In this document: positions 42,136 through 51,226 of the stretch, one piece after another
Numbering within the stretch: position 1 is the first letter of the stretch
Layout of the letters: each line of letters begins with the position of its first letter
NCBI RefSeq assembly: GCF_011516835.1
Contig: NZ_WOTB01000001.1
Coordinates: 235,053 to 299,052 of the forward strand
DNA length: 64,000 bases
Direction: 5' to 3'
Source: Acetobacter musti
GTDB taxonomy: Bacteria > Pseudomonadota > Alphaproteobacteria > Acetobacterales > Acetobacteraceae
Position numbers and translations under genes: made by a program
Notes under the pieces: model-generated
Seen by the model: the letters and a program-made list of their open reading frames with translations, nothing else
Database searches by the model: none
Told to the model about the DNA's origin: nothing

Positions 42136-43068
42136 ATCGGAGGGTTCACGGGCGGCGTGGATGTGCTGGCGGATGGTGTTCAGGATGATGGTTGTGAACG
42201 GAGTGCGGGTGGTTTCCGTGCCGTCCCGCAGGCAGACCGAGAGGACGCTGTAATTCGCCATGGGGTCGCGCAGCGGGATGCAGACCAGGCCGTTATCGAT
42301 ATGTCTGTTCCGGGCGCCGGGATTTGTCTGAAAGGCGATCATGTTGTCGCGTGTCACGAGATCGCGCATGAGCAGCCAGGAATTGGTGCGTATCAGCGGC
42401 GTGTCGTCGCGGCGGGGCAGTTTTCTGAGGATCGGCCCCCAGTAGATCGGGTTCATCGGCAGGACGAGGGGGAAGCCGCCGCATTCGGCCAGGGTGAGTG
42501 CCGCCCGGCCGGCGAGCGGATGATCCGGCTGCATGACGGCGGAACTGGGCAGACGGAATTCGGCGAGCGTGGTGACGCCGATCTGCGGGACGACGTCGTA
42601 GGCGAAGACGACGTCGATTGTGCCTGAGACGAGATCCCGGATCAGGGCGGCGGGTTCGCTGATCTGAAGGTCGAAGGCGAGTTCGGGATGGGCCTGGCGG
42701 AGCGCGGAAAGGATGTCGGGCAGGACGTCGTGGGCCAGGGCGTCGGATGTGCCGATGACGAGGCGGCTTCCGGTTTCCCGGTTCAGCCCGTGGACGGCGC
42801 CGAGGCCGCGGGTGACTTCGTCCTGAATCCGGATGGCGTGTTCGAGCAGGGTTTCGCCGGCGCGTGTCAGGGCGAGGGTGTTGCGTCCCCGGCGCCGGAC
42901 GAACAGGGGCATGCCGAGGCTTTCTTCCAGCAGGGTAATCTGACGCAGGATCGATGACGGGGCGATATGCACGAGGTCCGAGGCGCCCCGGAACGATCCG
43001 GCCCTGGCTGTCGCCAGGAAATAGCGCAGCGGGGCGCCGAGCATCAGGGTTTCGGCGAAGGCTGTCAT
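42130..43068 (-). CDS. LysR-family transcriptional regulator
   Basis: About 312 residues. The winged helix is at the N-terminus (LRYFLATARAGSFRGASDLVHIAPSSILRQITLLEESLGM) with a full effector domain (SRLVIGTSDALAHDVLPDIL onward). ATG 43068 has CAGGA nine bases upstream; a longer frame to 43116 would run across a 17-bp dyad that looks like this regulator's own operator, so the shorter start is preferred. The final codons and stop lie in an R1 repeat end, suggesting the C-terminus was altered by repeat insertion. The nearest divergent target is the adenine deaminase operon, 485 bases away. Confidence 0.88.
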   Translation of the reverse strand: MTAFAETLMLGAPLRYFLATARAGSFRGASDLVHIAPSSILRQITLLEESLGMPLFVRRRGRNTLALTRAGETLLEHAIRIQDEVTRGLGAVHGLNRETGSRLVIGTSDALAHDVLPDILSALRQAHPELAFDLQISEPAALIRDLVSGTIDVVFAYDVVPQIGVTTLAEFRLPSSAVMQPDHPLAGRAALTLAECGGFPLVLPMNPIYWGPILRKLPRRDDTPLIRTNSWLLMRDLVTRDNMIAFQTNPGARNRHIDNGLVCIPLRDPMANYSVLSVCLRDGTETTRTPFTTIILNTIRQHIHAAREPSDK

Positions 43069-43088
43069 TTCCGGATGGTCCTGGGAAT

Positions 43089-43105
43089 GTTCTCCATATG
43101 AGAAC
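43089..43105. promoter_or_regulatory. Dyad GTTCTC-N5-GAGAAC upstream of LysR gene
   Basis: Perfect 6-bp arms GTTCTC (43089-43094) and GAGAAC (43100-43105) around CATAT, 20 bases ahead of the LysR start codon. The spacing and position suit a LysR autoregulatory box. Confidence 0.6.
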
Positions 43106-43116
43106 ATGGATAGCAT

Positions 43117-43552
43117 TATTTTGTACTTTTCCCGGAGAAAATCCCGGTCTTATTGTATCGGTAGCGGTCTGATCCTGGCGGGCCGGGCTTCCGGAGTTGT
43201 CCGGAGAGATGTTCGGAGCGTTGTCTGGCCGGACGGATCAGCCGGACGGGCCGGATGGACGGGCCGGTTACAGGGGTGTGGCCACGGCGGCCGGTAGCAG
43301 AGGCCGGTCATACGGGCCACTTATACAGGCCGGTCATGGGTGCCGGTAAAGGGGCCAGTCACGGGACCAGTCATCGCGGGGAATCACCGGGATGCGTCAC
43401 AGGAGGCCATCATGGAGGGCTGTTACAGGGGCTGGCCTGAGGGCCTGGTCGTTTGGGGCCGGGCCGGCAAGGGGCTTAACCGGAATGCGGGATCGGAGCG
43501 GTGTCTGTGAGGCGATGCGGGTTGATATGGCGGTAAACGGAGATCAGGGCTG
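43117..43552. repeat. Intergenic region with degenerate GGCC(G/A)GTCA repeats
   Basis: Between the LysR gene and adenine deaminase. From about 43255 to 43440 the motif GGCCGGT(C/T)A or GGCCAGTCA recurs six or more times at roughly 15-30 base intervals (GGCCGGTTACAGGGG, GGCCGGTCATACGGG, GGCCGGTCATGGGTG, GGCCAGTCACGGGAC). No gene is seen. It is probably slipped-strand repeat DNA; regulatory meaning is unknown. Confidence 0.55.
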
Positions 43553-45385
43553 ATGAACGGGCAGCAGATTACACGGTCTGAGCTTGTCGATGTTGCCATG
43601 GGCCGCAGACCGGCCTCCGTTGCGATCCGCAATGCGCGGATCGTCAATGTCCTCAGCCGGGAGATTCATGACGGCGAGATCCTGATCCTGGGAGACCGGA
43701 TTGCCGCTCTGGGACCTTCCGATCCCGGCCGGCCGGAGCCGGAGCAGGTGATCGACGCTGCCGGCCTGTTCGCCATGCCCGGCCTGATCGACCCGCATCT
43801 GCATACGGAGAGCTGCGCCGTCACCCTGGCGGAATTTGCCGGCGCGGTGGTCCCGCGCGGCGTGACGACGGCGATCTGTGATCCGCATGAATACGGCAAT
43901 ATCATGGGATGGGAGGGCATCCGGCTCTGGCTGGAGGAAAGCCGGCGGGTGCCCATGAGCCTGCTGCTGCGGGTCGCGCCGCGGGTCCCGGAACTGCCGC
44001 CTGAGCTGGAGACGGCGGGCGGGTCGTGGACCATGGCCCGGACCCTGGAACTGCTCGCGCTGCCGGAAGCGGCCTGTCTCGCGGGGGATATCCATCCCCG
44101 TTTCACGCTTGAGAACGACCCGCGGCAGCGACGGCTGATCGATGTGACGATCGCGCTCGGCAAGACGGTCAGCGGTTACTCGCCGGGGCTGAGCGGGCGC
44201 GAACTGTCGGCCTATGTCGCCGCGGGAGTGGAGGACAGCCACACCCCGCATGATGTGGAGGAACTGTGCGAGGATCTGCGGGCCGGGCTGCATCTTTTCC
44301 TGACGCCCCGTCCGGGACGGTTCGGACCGGATCAGTTCCGGGCGCTGGCCGGGCTGATCGCGCGGGAAGGGATCGATACCCGCCGGATCTGCCTGTGCAC
44401 CGATGACGTGCCGGCGGACCGGCTGCTGACGGAGGGACACCTGGACTACCGCGTCCGGCTGGCCATCCGGTCCGGTATTCCGGCGCTGACGGCCCTCCAG
44501 ATGGCGACGATCAATTCCGCTGAGGCCATGCGGATCGACCGGGATTACGGCTCGGTCACGCCGGGGAAAAAGGCGGATATCATCCTGAGCACCGATGCCG
44601 AACTCAGCACGGTGCGGATGGTTCTGCGCGCAGGAAGGGTCGTGGCGCGGGACGGAGAGCTGGTGACGCCGGTTCCGCCCTTCCCCTGTCCGCCGGAAGC
44701 GTTGCGGACGATGGAGCGGGTCTCCATACCCGCGCCGGAAAAGCTGCTGATTCCTCTGGAAACGGCGCAGGAAACGGTGCTCTGCCGGGTGATCGCCCGC
44801 GAGGGAGAAAAAGTGTTCAGGCCTATGCGGCTGCCGGTTCGTGGCGGGCTGATCCGGCCCGATCCGGAGCAGGATGTCGTCAGCCTCGCGGTCCTGGACC
44901 GGTATCAGGGTAGCGGCAGGATCGGGCGGGGCTTTGCATACGGGACGGGGCTGCGGCGCGGCGCCGTGGCGTCGAGCATCAACCACAACGCGCATGACCC
45001 GTTTGTCGCAGGCGTTGCGCCCGAGGATATGGCCTGCGCATTACGGCGGCTGGTGGAGATCGGCGGCGGCTACGTGGCGGCGCTGGACGGACGGATCATC
45101 GCCGAACAGGCCCTGCCGGTAGTCGGGATGATTTCGGAGGCGCCGCTCGCGGAGGTCGCGGCCGGGCTGCGGGCCGTCGAACAGGCCGTGATCACGGAGC
45201 TGGGCTGCTCGCTGACGGATCAGCCGCTGCTCCAGCTCAGTTTCTTCTGTTCTCCGGTGGTCCCGCGCGTGGGCCTCACGGATTTCGGGCTGGTCGATAC
45301 GGACCGCTACGATTTTGCGGACGTTGTGGCTGAGCCTGTTTCCTCTTCCGCTCATTCTCCCGACGAAAAGGAACTCTCCGTATGA
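43553..45385 (+). CDS. ade: Adenine deaminase
   Basis: A 610-residue metal-dependent amidohydrolase deaminating adenine to hypoxanthine in the cytosol. It has the metal-binding LIDPHLHTESCAV, the adjacent VVPRGVTTAICDPHEYGN (hallmark of microbial Ade), the LAGDIHPRFT segment, GLSGRELSAYVAAGVEDSHT and a C-terminal domain with SSINHNAHDPFVAGV. Length is close to the usual 570-600 residues. GGAG and GGGCTG precede the ATG. Its stop overlaps the next gene as ATGA, so it is translationally coupled with the oxygenase, with a purine permease third in line. Confidence 0.93.
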   Translation: MNGQQITRSELVDVAMGRRPASVAIRNARIVNVLSREIHDGEILILGDRIAALGPSDPGRPEPEQVIDAAGLFAMPGLIDPHLHTESCAVTLAEFAGAVVPRGVTTAICDPHEYGNIMGWEGIRLWLEESRRVPMSLLLRVAPRVPELPPELETAGGSWTMARTLELLALPEAACLAGDIHPRFTLENDPRQRRLIDVTIALGKTVSGYSPGLSGRELSAYVAAGVEDSHTPHDVEELCEDLRAGLHLFLTPRPGRFGPDQFRALAGLIAREGIDTRRICLCTDDVPADRLLTEGHLDYRVRLAIRSGIPALTALQMATINSAEAMRIDRDYGSVTPGKKADIILSTDAELSTVRMVLRAGRVVARDGELVTPVPPFPCPPEALRTMERVSIPAPEKLLIPLETAQETVLCRVIAREGEKVFRPMRLPVRGGLIRPDPEQDVVSLAVLDRYQGSGRIGRGFAYGTGLRRGAVASSINHNAHDPFVAGVAPEDMACALRRLVEIGGGYVAALDGRIIAEQALPVVGMISEAPLAEVAAGLRAVEQAVITELGCSLTDQPLLQLSFFCSPVVPRVGLTDFGLVDTDRYDFADVVAEPVSSSAHSPDEKELSV

Positions 45386-46362
45386 TTCCGTCCGTTCGTG
45401 CTGCGTCCGCCGATGAGGTTCCGGTTCTCGATCTCTCCGCACCGGACGGGGAGCAGGCACTGGCCACCCGGTTGCGGGAAGCGTGTCTGTCGCTCGGTTT
45501 CTTCTATGTCGCCGGCCATGGTGTCCCCCGCACGCTGACGGAGAACATCTTCGCCGCTTCCCGGCGATATTTCGCGCTGCCGGAGGAGGATAAGCGGCAG
45601 GATCTGATCGACGAGCGTTTCCGGCGCGGCTACATGCCGATCGGTGTCAGCCATAAGGCCCCGTGGCGTCCGGACCTCAAGGAAAGCTACGAGGTTTCCC
45701 TGGACCTGCCGCCGGACGATCCGGATGTCATCGCCGGCCGCTTCCTGCATGGCCCCAATCGCTGGCCGGCGCGTCACCCCTGGCTGCAGGCGGCGGTTGA
45801 TCCTTATCTGGCGGCGATGCTGGAACTCGGCGAGCGCCTGATGCGGCTGTTCGCCCTGAGCCTTGATCTGGAACCGGAGTTTTTCGTGTCCCTGGCGAAG
45901 AAACCGACCATGCATCTGCGGCTGTTCCATTATCCGCCACAGCCGCCGCAGTCTCCGGACGATCAGTTCGGCATTCCGCCGCACAGCGATCTGGGCATGC
46001 TGACCATTCTGAACCAGGACCCGATCGGCGGCCTGGAAGTGCGCCGGCGGGACGGGGAGTGGATCGCCGCCCCCTGGATCGAGGATACGTTCGTCGTGAA
46101 TGTCGGCGATCTGTTCTCGGTGTGGACGAACGATCTGTACGTGTCCACGCCGCATCGCGTGGTCAACCGGACCGGACGCGAGCGCTATTCCATTCCGACC
46201 TTTTTCAGCCCGGATTTTGACACGTCCGTCTCCTGCCTGCCAACCTGCCTGCGGGAAGGGGAGACGCCGCGCTATGCGCCGATGCGGTCGGGAGCGTATC
46301 TGGAAGAACGCCTGCGTGCGGGGCACCGGTTCGACGAGGCCCGCCGGGCTCCGGCCGCCTGA
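45382..46362 (+). CDS. Fe(II) oxygenase of the isopenicillin N synthase family
   Basis: A 326-residue non-haem iron, 2-oxoglutarate-type oxygenase. The N-terminal DIOX_N domain (VPVLDLSAPDGEQALATRLREACLSLGFFYVAGHGV) is followed by the double-stranded beta-helix core with iron ligands His and Asp in IPPHSDLGMLTIL, the distal His in VSTPHRVVNRTG, and the RxS co-substrate clamp in RERYSIPTFF. It does not make penicillin; members in bacteria hydroxylate diverse small molecules. Being fused by a 4-base overlap to adenine deaminase and followed by a purine permease, it probably oxidises a purine or a purine-derived compound. Substrate is unproven. Confidence 0.88.
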   Translation: MIPSVRAASADEVPVLDLSAPDGEQALATRLREACLSLGFFYVAGHGVPRTLTENIFAASRRYFALPEEDKRQDLIDERFRRGYMPIGVSHKAPWRPDLKESYEVSLDLPPDDPDVIAGRFLHGPNRWPARHPWLQAAVDPYLAAMLELGERLMRLFALSLDLEPEFFVSLAKKPTMHLRLFHYPPQPPQSPDDQFGIPPHSDLGMLTILNQDPIGGLEVRRRDGEWIAAPWIEDTFVVNVGDLFSVWTNDLYVSTPHRVVNRTGRERYSIPTFFSPDFDTSVSCLPTCLREGETPRYAPMRSGAYLEERLRAGHRFDEARRAPAA

Positions 46363-46427
46363 TCCGCCGCGTGCGGGATGAGGGAAGCGGCGCCGTCCCC
46401 CGGGAACGGACGGAGAAGAGCACCGGG

Positions 46428-47765
46428 ATGAGACGGCTGGACGCTTTCTTCGCCATCACGGCGCGGGGCTCGACGGTCCCGCGTGAGGTTCTGGCCGGCG
46501 TCACCACGTTCAGCGCGATGAGCTATATCCTCATCGTGCATCCGATGATCATGGCCGGGGCAGGCCTCGACCGGCATGCGCAGACGACCATCACGGCCTG
46601 GGTGGCGTTCGCCGGCACGCTGCTGGTGGCGCTCTGGCCGCGCATGCCGCTGGCGGTCGCGCCCGGCATGGCGGCGAATGTTCTGTTCGCGCAGGTCATC
46701 GTCGGGCAGATGTCCCTCTCGCCGGCTGTCGGGCTGGCGATGCTGTTCATCAGCAGCAGTCTCTTTCTGCTTCTGGCTGTCAGCGGGCTGCGACAGCGCC
46801 TGCTGCTGGCGCTGCCTCTGGCGGTGCGCGCCGGAATCCAGGGCGGGCTTGGGCTGCTGATCGCCTATATCGGCCTGCAGAATGGCGGACTTGTGCATGC
46901 GACGGCGTCCGGACTGCACGTGGCGCCGCTTGTTCAGCCCGCGGTGATCTATACGGCGGTGGGTCTGCTGGTGACGGCGGCGCTGTTCGCGGCCGGGACG
47001 CCGGGAGCCCTGCTGATCTCTATTCTGGTGATGACGGCGGGCGGCCTGTTCGTGCCTCTGCCGGGGGGCGGGTTCGTGACGCATCTGCCGTCGCGGCTGC
47101 TGGACTGGCCCGGTCTGCCGGACGCGTATTTTTTCGCGATGGATTTCCACGGCTACCTCGCGAATCTTCCCGTGGTTCTGCCGCTGACGCTCTATTATTT
47201 TCTCTCCGAATTCTTCGCCGCCGCCGGAACGATCGTGGCGGTGGCCGGCCGGCCACCTCTGTCCATGACCCCCGGCGTGGTGACGGAGGGACACCGTCTG
47301 TTTCTGTGCGATGCGTTTTCCGAACTGACCAGTTCAGTCCTGGGCACCAGCACGGCCGGCGTCTTTCTCGAATCCTCGGCAGGCGTCGAGAGCGGGGGAC
47401 GGACGGGGTTTGCCTCGGTTATCACGGCCGCCCTGTTCCTGCTTTCGCTGTGTCTGTGGCCGATGCTGACGGCTGTTCCACCACAGGCGATCGCTCCGGC
47501 GCTGGTCATGATCGGACTTTCGATGCTGCGCAGCCTTGCGGATGTGGATATGCAGCGGGCCGAGGACTGGGTGCCGGCCCTGCTGATCATCCTCATCATG
47601 GCGGTCGCCGGTGATTTCATGGTGGCGCTGACGGCGGGCTGTCTTTCCTACACGCTCATCATGGTTTTCTCGCGCCGGCACCGGGACATGTCGCCGGTCA
47701 TCCTTCTGCTCGATGTGATGCTGACGGTCGATCTGGTTCTGAAGGTCCGGCTGATTCCGGGGTGA
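46428..47765 (+). CDS. NCS2-family purine permease (AzgA-like)
   Basis: A 445-residue inner-membrane symporter with about 13 hydrophobic segments. It shows AzgA-type features: AFFAITARGSTVPREVLAGVTTFSAMSYILIVHPMIM at the start, MAANVLFAQVIVG, the substrate-loop Glu segment LGTSTAGVFLESSAGVESGGRTGFASVI, and a C-terminal VAGDFMVALTAG. ATG 46428 aligns with the family start; a GTG at 46371 gives 19 extra residues. It would import adenine, guanine or hypoxanthine for the adenine deaminase encoded first in the operon. Confidence 0.9.
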   Translation: MRRLDAFFAITARGSTVPREVLAGVTTFSAMSYILIVHPMIMAGAGLDRHAQTTITAWVAFAGTLLVALWPRMPLAVAPGMAANVLFAQVIVGQMSLSPAVGLAMLFISSSLFLLLAVSGLRQRLLLALPLAVRAGIQGGLGLLIAYIGLQNGGLVHATASGLHVAPLVQPAVIYTAVGLLVTAALFAAGTPGALLISILVMTAGGLFVPLPGGGFVTHLPSRLLDWPGLPDAYFFAMDFHGYLANLPVVLPLTLYYFLSEFFAAAGTIVAVAGRPPLSMTPGVVTEGHRLFLCDAFSELTSSVLGTSTAGVFLESSAGVESGGRTGFASVITAALFLLSLCLWPMLTAVPPQAIAPALVMIGLSMLRSLADVDMQRAEDWVPALLIILIMAVAGDFMVALTAGCLSYTLIMVFSRRHRDMSPVILLLDVMLTVDLVLKVRLIPG

Positions 47766-48199
47766 GGGATGAGGACTGATTATGGCGGTTCACGCGGGAA
47801 GAATATGATGGAGTATTATCCCGATATTGAATAATATTCTGATGATGCAAAGAAATTCCGGGGTGTTTCAGGTTCTGTTATGCAATGGGATGGTATTGTC
47901 CGGTGTGATTACCGGACGGATTATGGCGTCGGGTCATGGATCTGATTTGGATGGCGACCGCTGCGGTGATCCGGTGCGGGCGGCATCGGTGCGGATCGTG
48001 CGCCGGGGGATGTTTTGTCGTCTGATCTGACGCGCCGGACAGTTTCTCCTTGCATTTGTCCTGTCTTCGGCGCATCTGTGTCGGCCAGCGGGTGCTTTTA
48101 TTCGGGTATCGACGCGTGTTGCGTCAGTTTTTCTCCTTAAAAGTTATGATTTCGTGTGTGTTTTGTGCACGACCGCTGTTGTTAAAAAGGAGCCTCGTT
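47766..48199. other. Intergenic region including the cold-shock gene leader
   Basis: No protein gene is supported. The last 140 bases form a T-rich leader to the cold-shock gene; an extended 5' untranslated region is typical for cspA-type genes and may fold in a temperature-dependent way. AAAAGGAG at 48185-48192 is its ribosome site. Inverted GTGTGATTACCGGAC-like sequence near 47900 was not resolved. Confidence 0.4.
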
Positions 48200-48406
48200 A
48201 TGGCAACAGGCACCGTAAAATGGTTCAACTCTACCAAGGGTTTTGGTTTCATTCAGCCTGATGACGGAGGGCAGGATGCGTTCGTTCATATCTCTGAACT
48301 CGAGCGCGCCGGAATGCATACCCTGACCGAAGGTCAGCATGTCTCTTACGAGCTTGAGGCTGGCCGGAACGGCAAATCATCTGCAGTGAGTCTCAAGGCG
48401 GCCTGA
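48200..48406 (+). CDS. Cold-shock domain protein (CspA family)
   Basis: A 68-residue OB-fold RNA chaperone. Both nucleic-acid-binding motifs are present: RNP1 KGFGFIQPDDG and RNP2 DAFVHISELE, after the start MATGTVKWFNSTKG. AAAAGGAG lies seven bases upstream. It ends with a strong intrinsic terminator 29 bases after the stop, so it is a single-gene unit. Cold or growth-phase control through the long leader is expected from the family. Confidence 0.95.
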   Translation: MATGTVKWFNSTKGFGFIQPDDGGQDAFVHISELERAGMHTLTEGQHVSYELEAGRNGKSSAVSLKAA

Positions 48407-48434
48407 CGCTTTAAGACACATTTCCGATGTGCAG

Positions 48435-48463
48435 AAAGCCGCCCTCCGGGGCGGCTTTTTTTT
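48435..48463 (+). terminator. Intrinsic terminator after the cold-shock gene
   Basis: Ten-base-pair stem AAAGCCGCCC / GGGCGGCTTT with a four-base loop, running into a T-tract of eight. Confidence 0.9.
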
Positions 48464-48797
48464 GTTTTTGTGTCGTTTGGGACTGTTTTTTTTTACGCCC
48501 ATCCCTGATGACCCTGGTACGCAATTGTCAACGTCCCTGAAGCGGACATTACATTCGCGCCGGGGTGCGCAGTGTTTCGATCTGTGCGGCTGTCTCCGCA
48601 AGTTGTCGTCGGGAGATCAGATCAGGGGCAGCATCCGGCAGCTTTATGCGCCTGCCTTGCCTCCCTTTGGTTTTTTCAATCCTGCACTCAAAAATGTCGT
48701 TTAGACATGTTTAGCCGCCCGGGGAACTGTCAACGATTTGTATGTTTAAAGGGATGGTACCATTTCATTCCGGGCTTACCGAAACCCGGCCAAACGA
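48464..48797. other. Intergenic region, no gene recognised
   Basis: Convergent side of the AraC gene. It contains a T-run near 48480, a short dyad ATGTC-TTTA-GACAT like sequence near 48693-48707, and the pair CAATTGTCAACG (about 48522) and GAACTGTCAACG (about 48724) flanking about 200 bases. The latter could be ends of a decayed insertion, but no transposase is visible. Confidence 0.35.
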
Positions 48798-49571
48798 TCA
48801 GTGCGATCGGTTCAGATAATAACGCGGTGACGTTCCCAGCCGCTGTCGGAACATTGTTGTGAAGGCGGCGGGATTATCGTACCCAAGAGCGAGCGCCACG
48901 GCAGTCACGGATTCTCCTGCCGTGAGACGGGGCAGGGCGGCAACCAGGCACGCCTGTTGCCGCCACTCTGCAAAGGACAGACCGGTTTCACGCCGAAACA
49001 GACGTGTAAAGGTGCGGCGGCTCATGCGGAGCGACTGGCACCACTCATCAATTGTAGTGTGAATATCAGGACGGATAAGGAATTTCCGGCACAGGGATGC
49101 AAGCTTCTTATCGCCCGGGAACGGCAGGGATAACGGCAGCGCTGTCAGTGACTGCATCTCACACCGAATGAGATTCATCAGGGCCATTGTGCCGGCCGCA
49201 GGCTCGTTTTCGGCCGGCAGATCCACGGCACGGCCGATAAGCGCCTGCAAAAAAGGAGTGATTTCCACCACCTGACAATTCTGTGGCAAACCATCGGTCA
49301 GCTCAGGCGCGACAAAGATACTCTGGAGGCTGACTTCTCCCAGCATCCGGACGTCATGCGGGGTAGCCGGAGGTATCCATAGTCCACGTTGAGGTGGCAT
49401 GATCCAGGTTGTAGCCTGTGTTGACAGGATCAGTGTACCGGATGCCCCGAAAACCAGTTGTCCATGCCGATGTTCGTGGCGCGGAATGACATGACCGTCT
49501 GGATAATCATTTCCCAGCGCTACCATTCCATGCGGCGTCGTGTGCAGAATATCGACGGATAAATGTCGCAT
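48798..49571 (-). CDS. AraC-family transcriptional regulator
   Basis: About 257 residues. An N-terminal cupin sensing domain (VIPRHEHRHGQLVFGASGTLIL, QRGLWIPPATPHDVRM) precedes the double helix-turn-helix (IDEWCQSLRMSRRTFTRLFRRETG and ESVTAVALALGYDNPAAFTTMFRQRLGTSP). ATG 49571 with GAGAG upstream is chosen; ATG 49619 would overlap the intergenic space. It is divergent from an MFS transporter, 112 bases apart, and probably controls it. Codon use and GC are lower than in the flanking genome. Confidence 0.9.
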   Translation of the reverse strand: MRHLSVDILHTTPHGMVALGNDYPDGHVIPRHEHRHGQLVFGASGTLILSTQATTWIMPPQRGLWIPPATPHDVRMLGEVSLQSIFVAPELTDGLPQNCQVVEITPFLQALIGRAVDLPAENEPAAGTMALMNLIRCEMQSLTALPLSLPFPGDKKLASLCRKFLIRPDIHTTIDEWCQSLRMSRRTFTRLFRRETGLSFAEWRQQACLVAALPRLTAGESVTAVALALGYDNPAAFTTMFRQRLGTSPRYYLNRSH

Positions 49572-49683
49572 CGTGGCCCACTCTCGTAATTTCATGGCCC
49601 GCATAAGGTGGCAGGCCATGGAAGGTGGAATTACAAGGACAGGGGCGAAAATACAATCTTTCTATAATAAAGAGGGCTATCCC

Positions 49684-50883
49684 GTGAGTGAGACGACGCT
49701 GGAACGTCCTGTTGCGCCATCAACAGAGTTCACAATATTAGGTGCAGCGAGTTTTTGTCACCTGCTCAATGATATGATGCAGGCGCTTCTTCCGGCTATA
49801 TATCCAATACTGCGTGGAAACTTCAGTCTGTCCTTTGCAGAGGTTGGATTTCTTACTTTGGTCTATCAGATTACAGCTTCTGTTTTGCAGCCGTTGATCG
49901 GGTTTTATACCGACAAACATCCAAAGCCCTATTCCCTTCCTTTTGCCATGATCGCATCTTTGCTTGGACTGCTCATACTGGCCTTTGCACCGAATTACAC
50001 GGGCCTGCTCGCAGGTGCAGCTATGCTGGGGCTCGGTTCTTCAATTTTTCATCCGGAATCTTCACGGATCGCACGGCTCGCATCCGGAGGGGCGCACGGA
50101 TTAGCGCAATCCCTGTTTCAGGTGGGCGGTAATTTCGGATCGGCCCTCGGTCCTTTGGTTGCAGCCTTTTTTGTCCTGCCACGCGGGCTGCATGGGTTGG
50201 CCTGGATAGCCATCGTGGCTGCAGGTGGCGTTTTTCTTATGACGCGGCTGAGTCAATGGTACAAAGAAAACGGCAAGGCGCGCATGAACGTCAGTAAGCC
50301 ACGCCCGCTCCCTGCCCACATCACGGCAGCACACGTCCGGCGCGCCATGGCCGTGCTGGTAGCATTGATTTTCTCAAAATATATCTATCTTGCCAGCATC
50401 ACCAATTATTACACATTTTACCTGATGCACCACTTCCATTTCACAATTCGCAACGCCCAGCTTTGCCAGTTCGTCTTTTTTGCCGCTGTCGCCACTGGCA
50501 CGGTCGCGGGTGGTCCTGTCGGCGACAGGCTGGGCCGCAAGGTTGTAATCTGGTTCTCTATTCTCGGCATCCTGCCTTTCACGCTGGCATTGCCCTATGT
50601 GGGGCCTGGTACAACGATCGTCCTGAGCGTGATTATCGGCGTCATACTGGCTTCAGCTTTCCCGGCAATTGTTGTGTACGCTCAGGAACTGATTCCCGGT
50701 CGCACCGGCCTGATTTCAGGGACGTTCTTTGGTCTGATTTTTGGTGTCGGAGGCATTGCGGCAGCCATTCTCGGTGGTCTGGCAGATACTCATGGTATAG
50801 ATTTCGTCTATCATTTATGCTCATTTCTGCCTCTGGCTGGGCTGTTGACTATATTTCTTCCAAATACAAAACCTGAACAATAA
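49684..50883 (+). CDS. MFS transporter, fosmidomycin-resistance (Fsr) type
   Basis: A 399-residue 12-helix efflux transporter. Fsr-type features are LGAASFCHLLNDMMQALLPAIYPILR at the start, LTLVYQITASVLQPLIGFYTDKHPKPYSL, ARLASGGAHGLAQSLFQVGGNFGSALGPL, and the second-half GTVAGGPVGDRLGRKVVIW. GTG 49684 is preceded by AGAGGG with seven-base spacing, so the upstream frame is not used. It is divergent from an AraC regulator. The family exports fosmidomycin and other small compounds; the inducer here is unknown. The surrounding segment appears to be acquired DNA. Confidence 0.9.
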   Translation: MSETTLERPVAPSTEFTILGAASFCHLLNDMMQALLPAIYPILRGNFSLSFAEVGFLTLVYQITASVLQPLIGFYTDKHPKPYSLPFAMIASLLGLLILAFAPNYTGLLAGAAMLGLGSSIFHPESSRIARLASGGAHGLAQSLFQVGGNFGSALGPLVAAFFVLPRGLHGLAWIAIVAAGGVFLMTRLSQWYKENGKARMNVSKPRPLPAHITAAHVRRAMAVLVALIFSKYIYLASITNYYTFYLMHHFHFTIRNAQLCQFVFFAAVATGTVAGGPVGDRLGRKVVIWFSILGILPFTLALPYVGPGTTIVLSVIIGVILASAFPAIVVYAQELIPGRTGLISGTFFGLIFGVGGIAAAILGGLADTHGIDFVYHLCSFLPLAGLLTIFLPNTKPEQ

Positions 50884-51226
50884 ATATTTCCATTCTCATC
50901 TGTGTATTTCTTATCATATTTTTTTTGATTTTTAAGGTAATGGGTCATTTCACAGGCACGTCAGGCTCCGGGGATTTTGCACTTCGTAGAGAAATCCCCC
51001 GGATCAAAATCAGCGTAACGGATATTCATGGCGACCGTATTCCTGCCCTGCTGTCGAAAATTCTGCCTGATCGAAAGTGTCGCTTAGTTGCGCTTAAATC
51101 GACCTCTGCTTTTGGGGAAGCACACCAAATAATTTCGATGATTGCAGAAATCAACTGGATCTGTATCTGTACTGTGGTCGAGATATCGTTCCGCATCATA
51201 GAGATGTCTGAAGCCACCGGGCAGGG
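50884..51226. other. Intergenic region with a hairpin, no gene recognised
   Basis: AT-rich after the MFS stop. An imperfect hairpin TCCGGGGATTT (50968-50978) and AAATCCCCCGGA (50992-51003) could be the terminator of the MFS gene or a transposon end. Small frames on either strand have no recognisable content. Confidence 0.4.

Noticed and set aside
45382..46362. Beta-lactam biosynthesis gene
   Set aside because: The fold is IPNS-family, but no ACV synthetase or other beta-lactam genes are present; the operon context is purine metabolism.
48693..48707. Operator-like dyad in the region after the cold-shock gene
   Set aside because: Arms are only five bases and there is no adjacent start codon or regulator to support a role.
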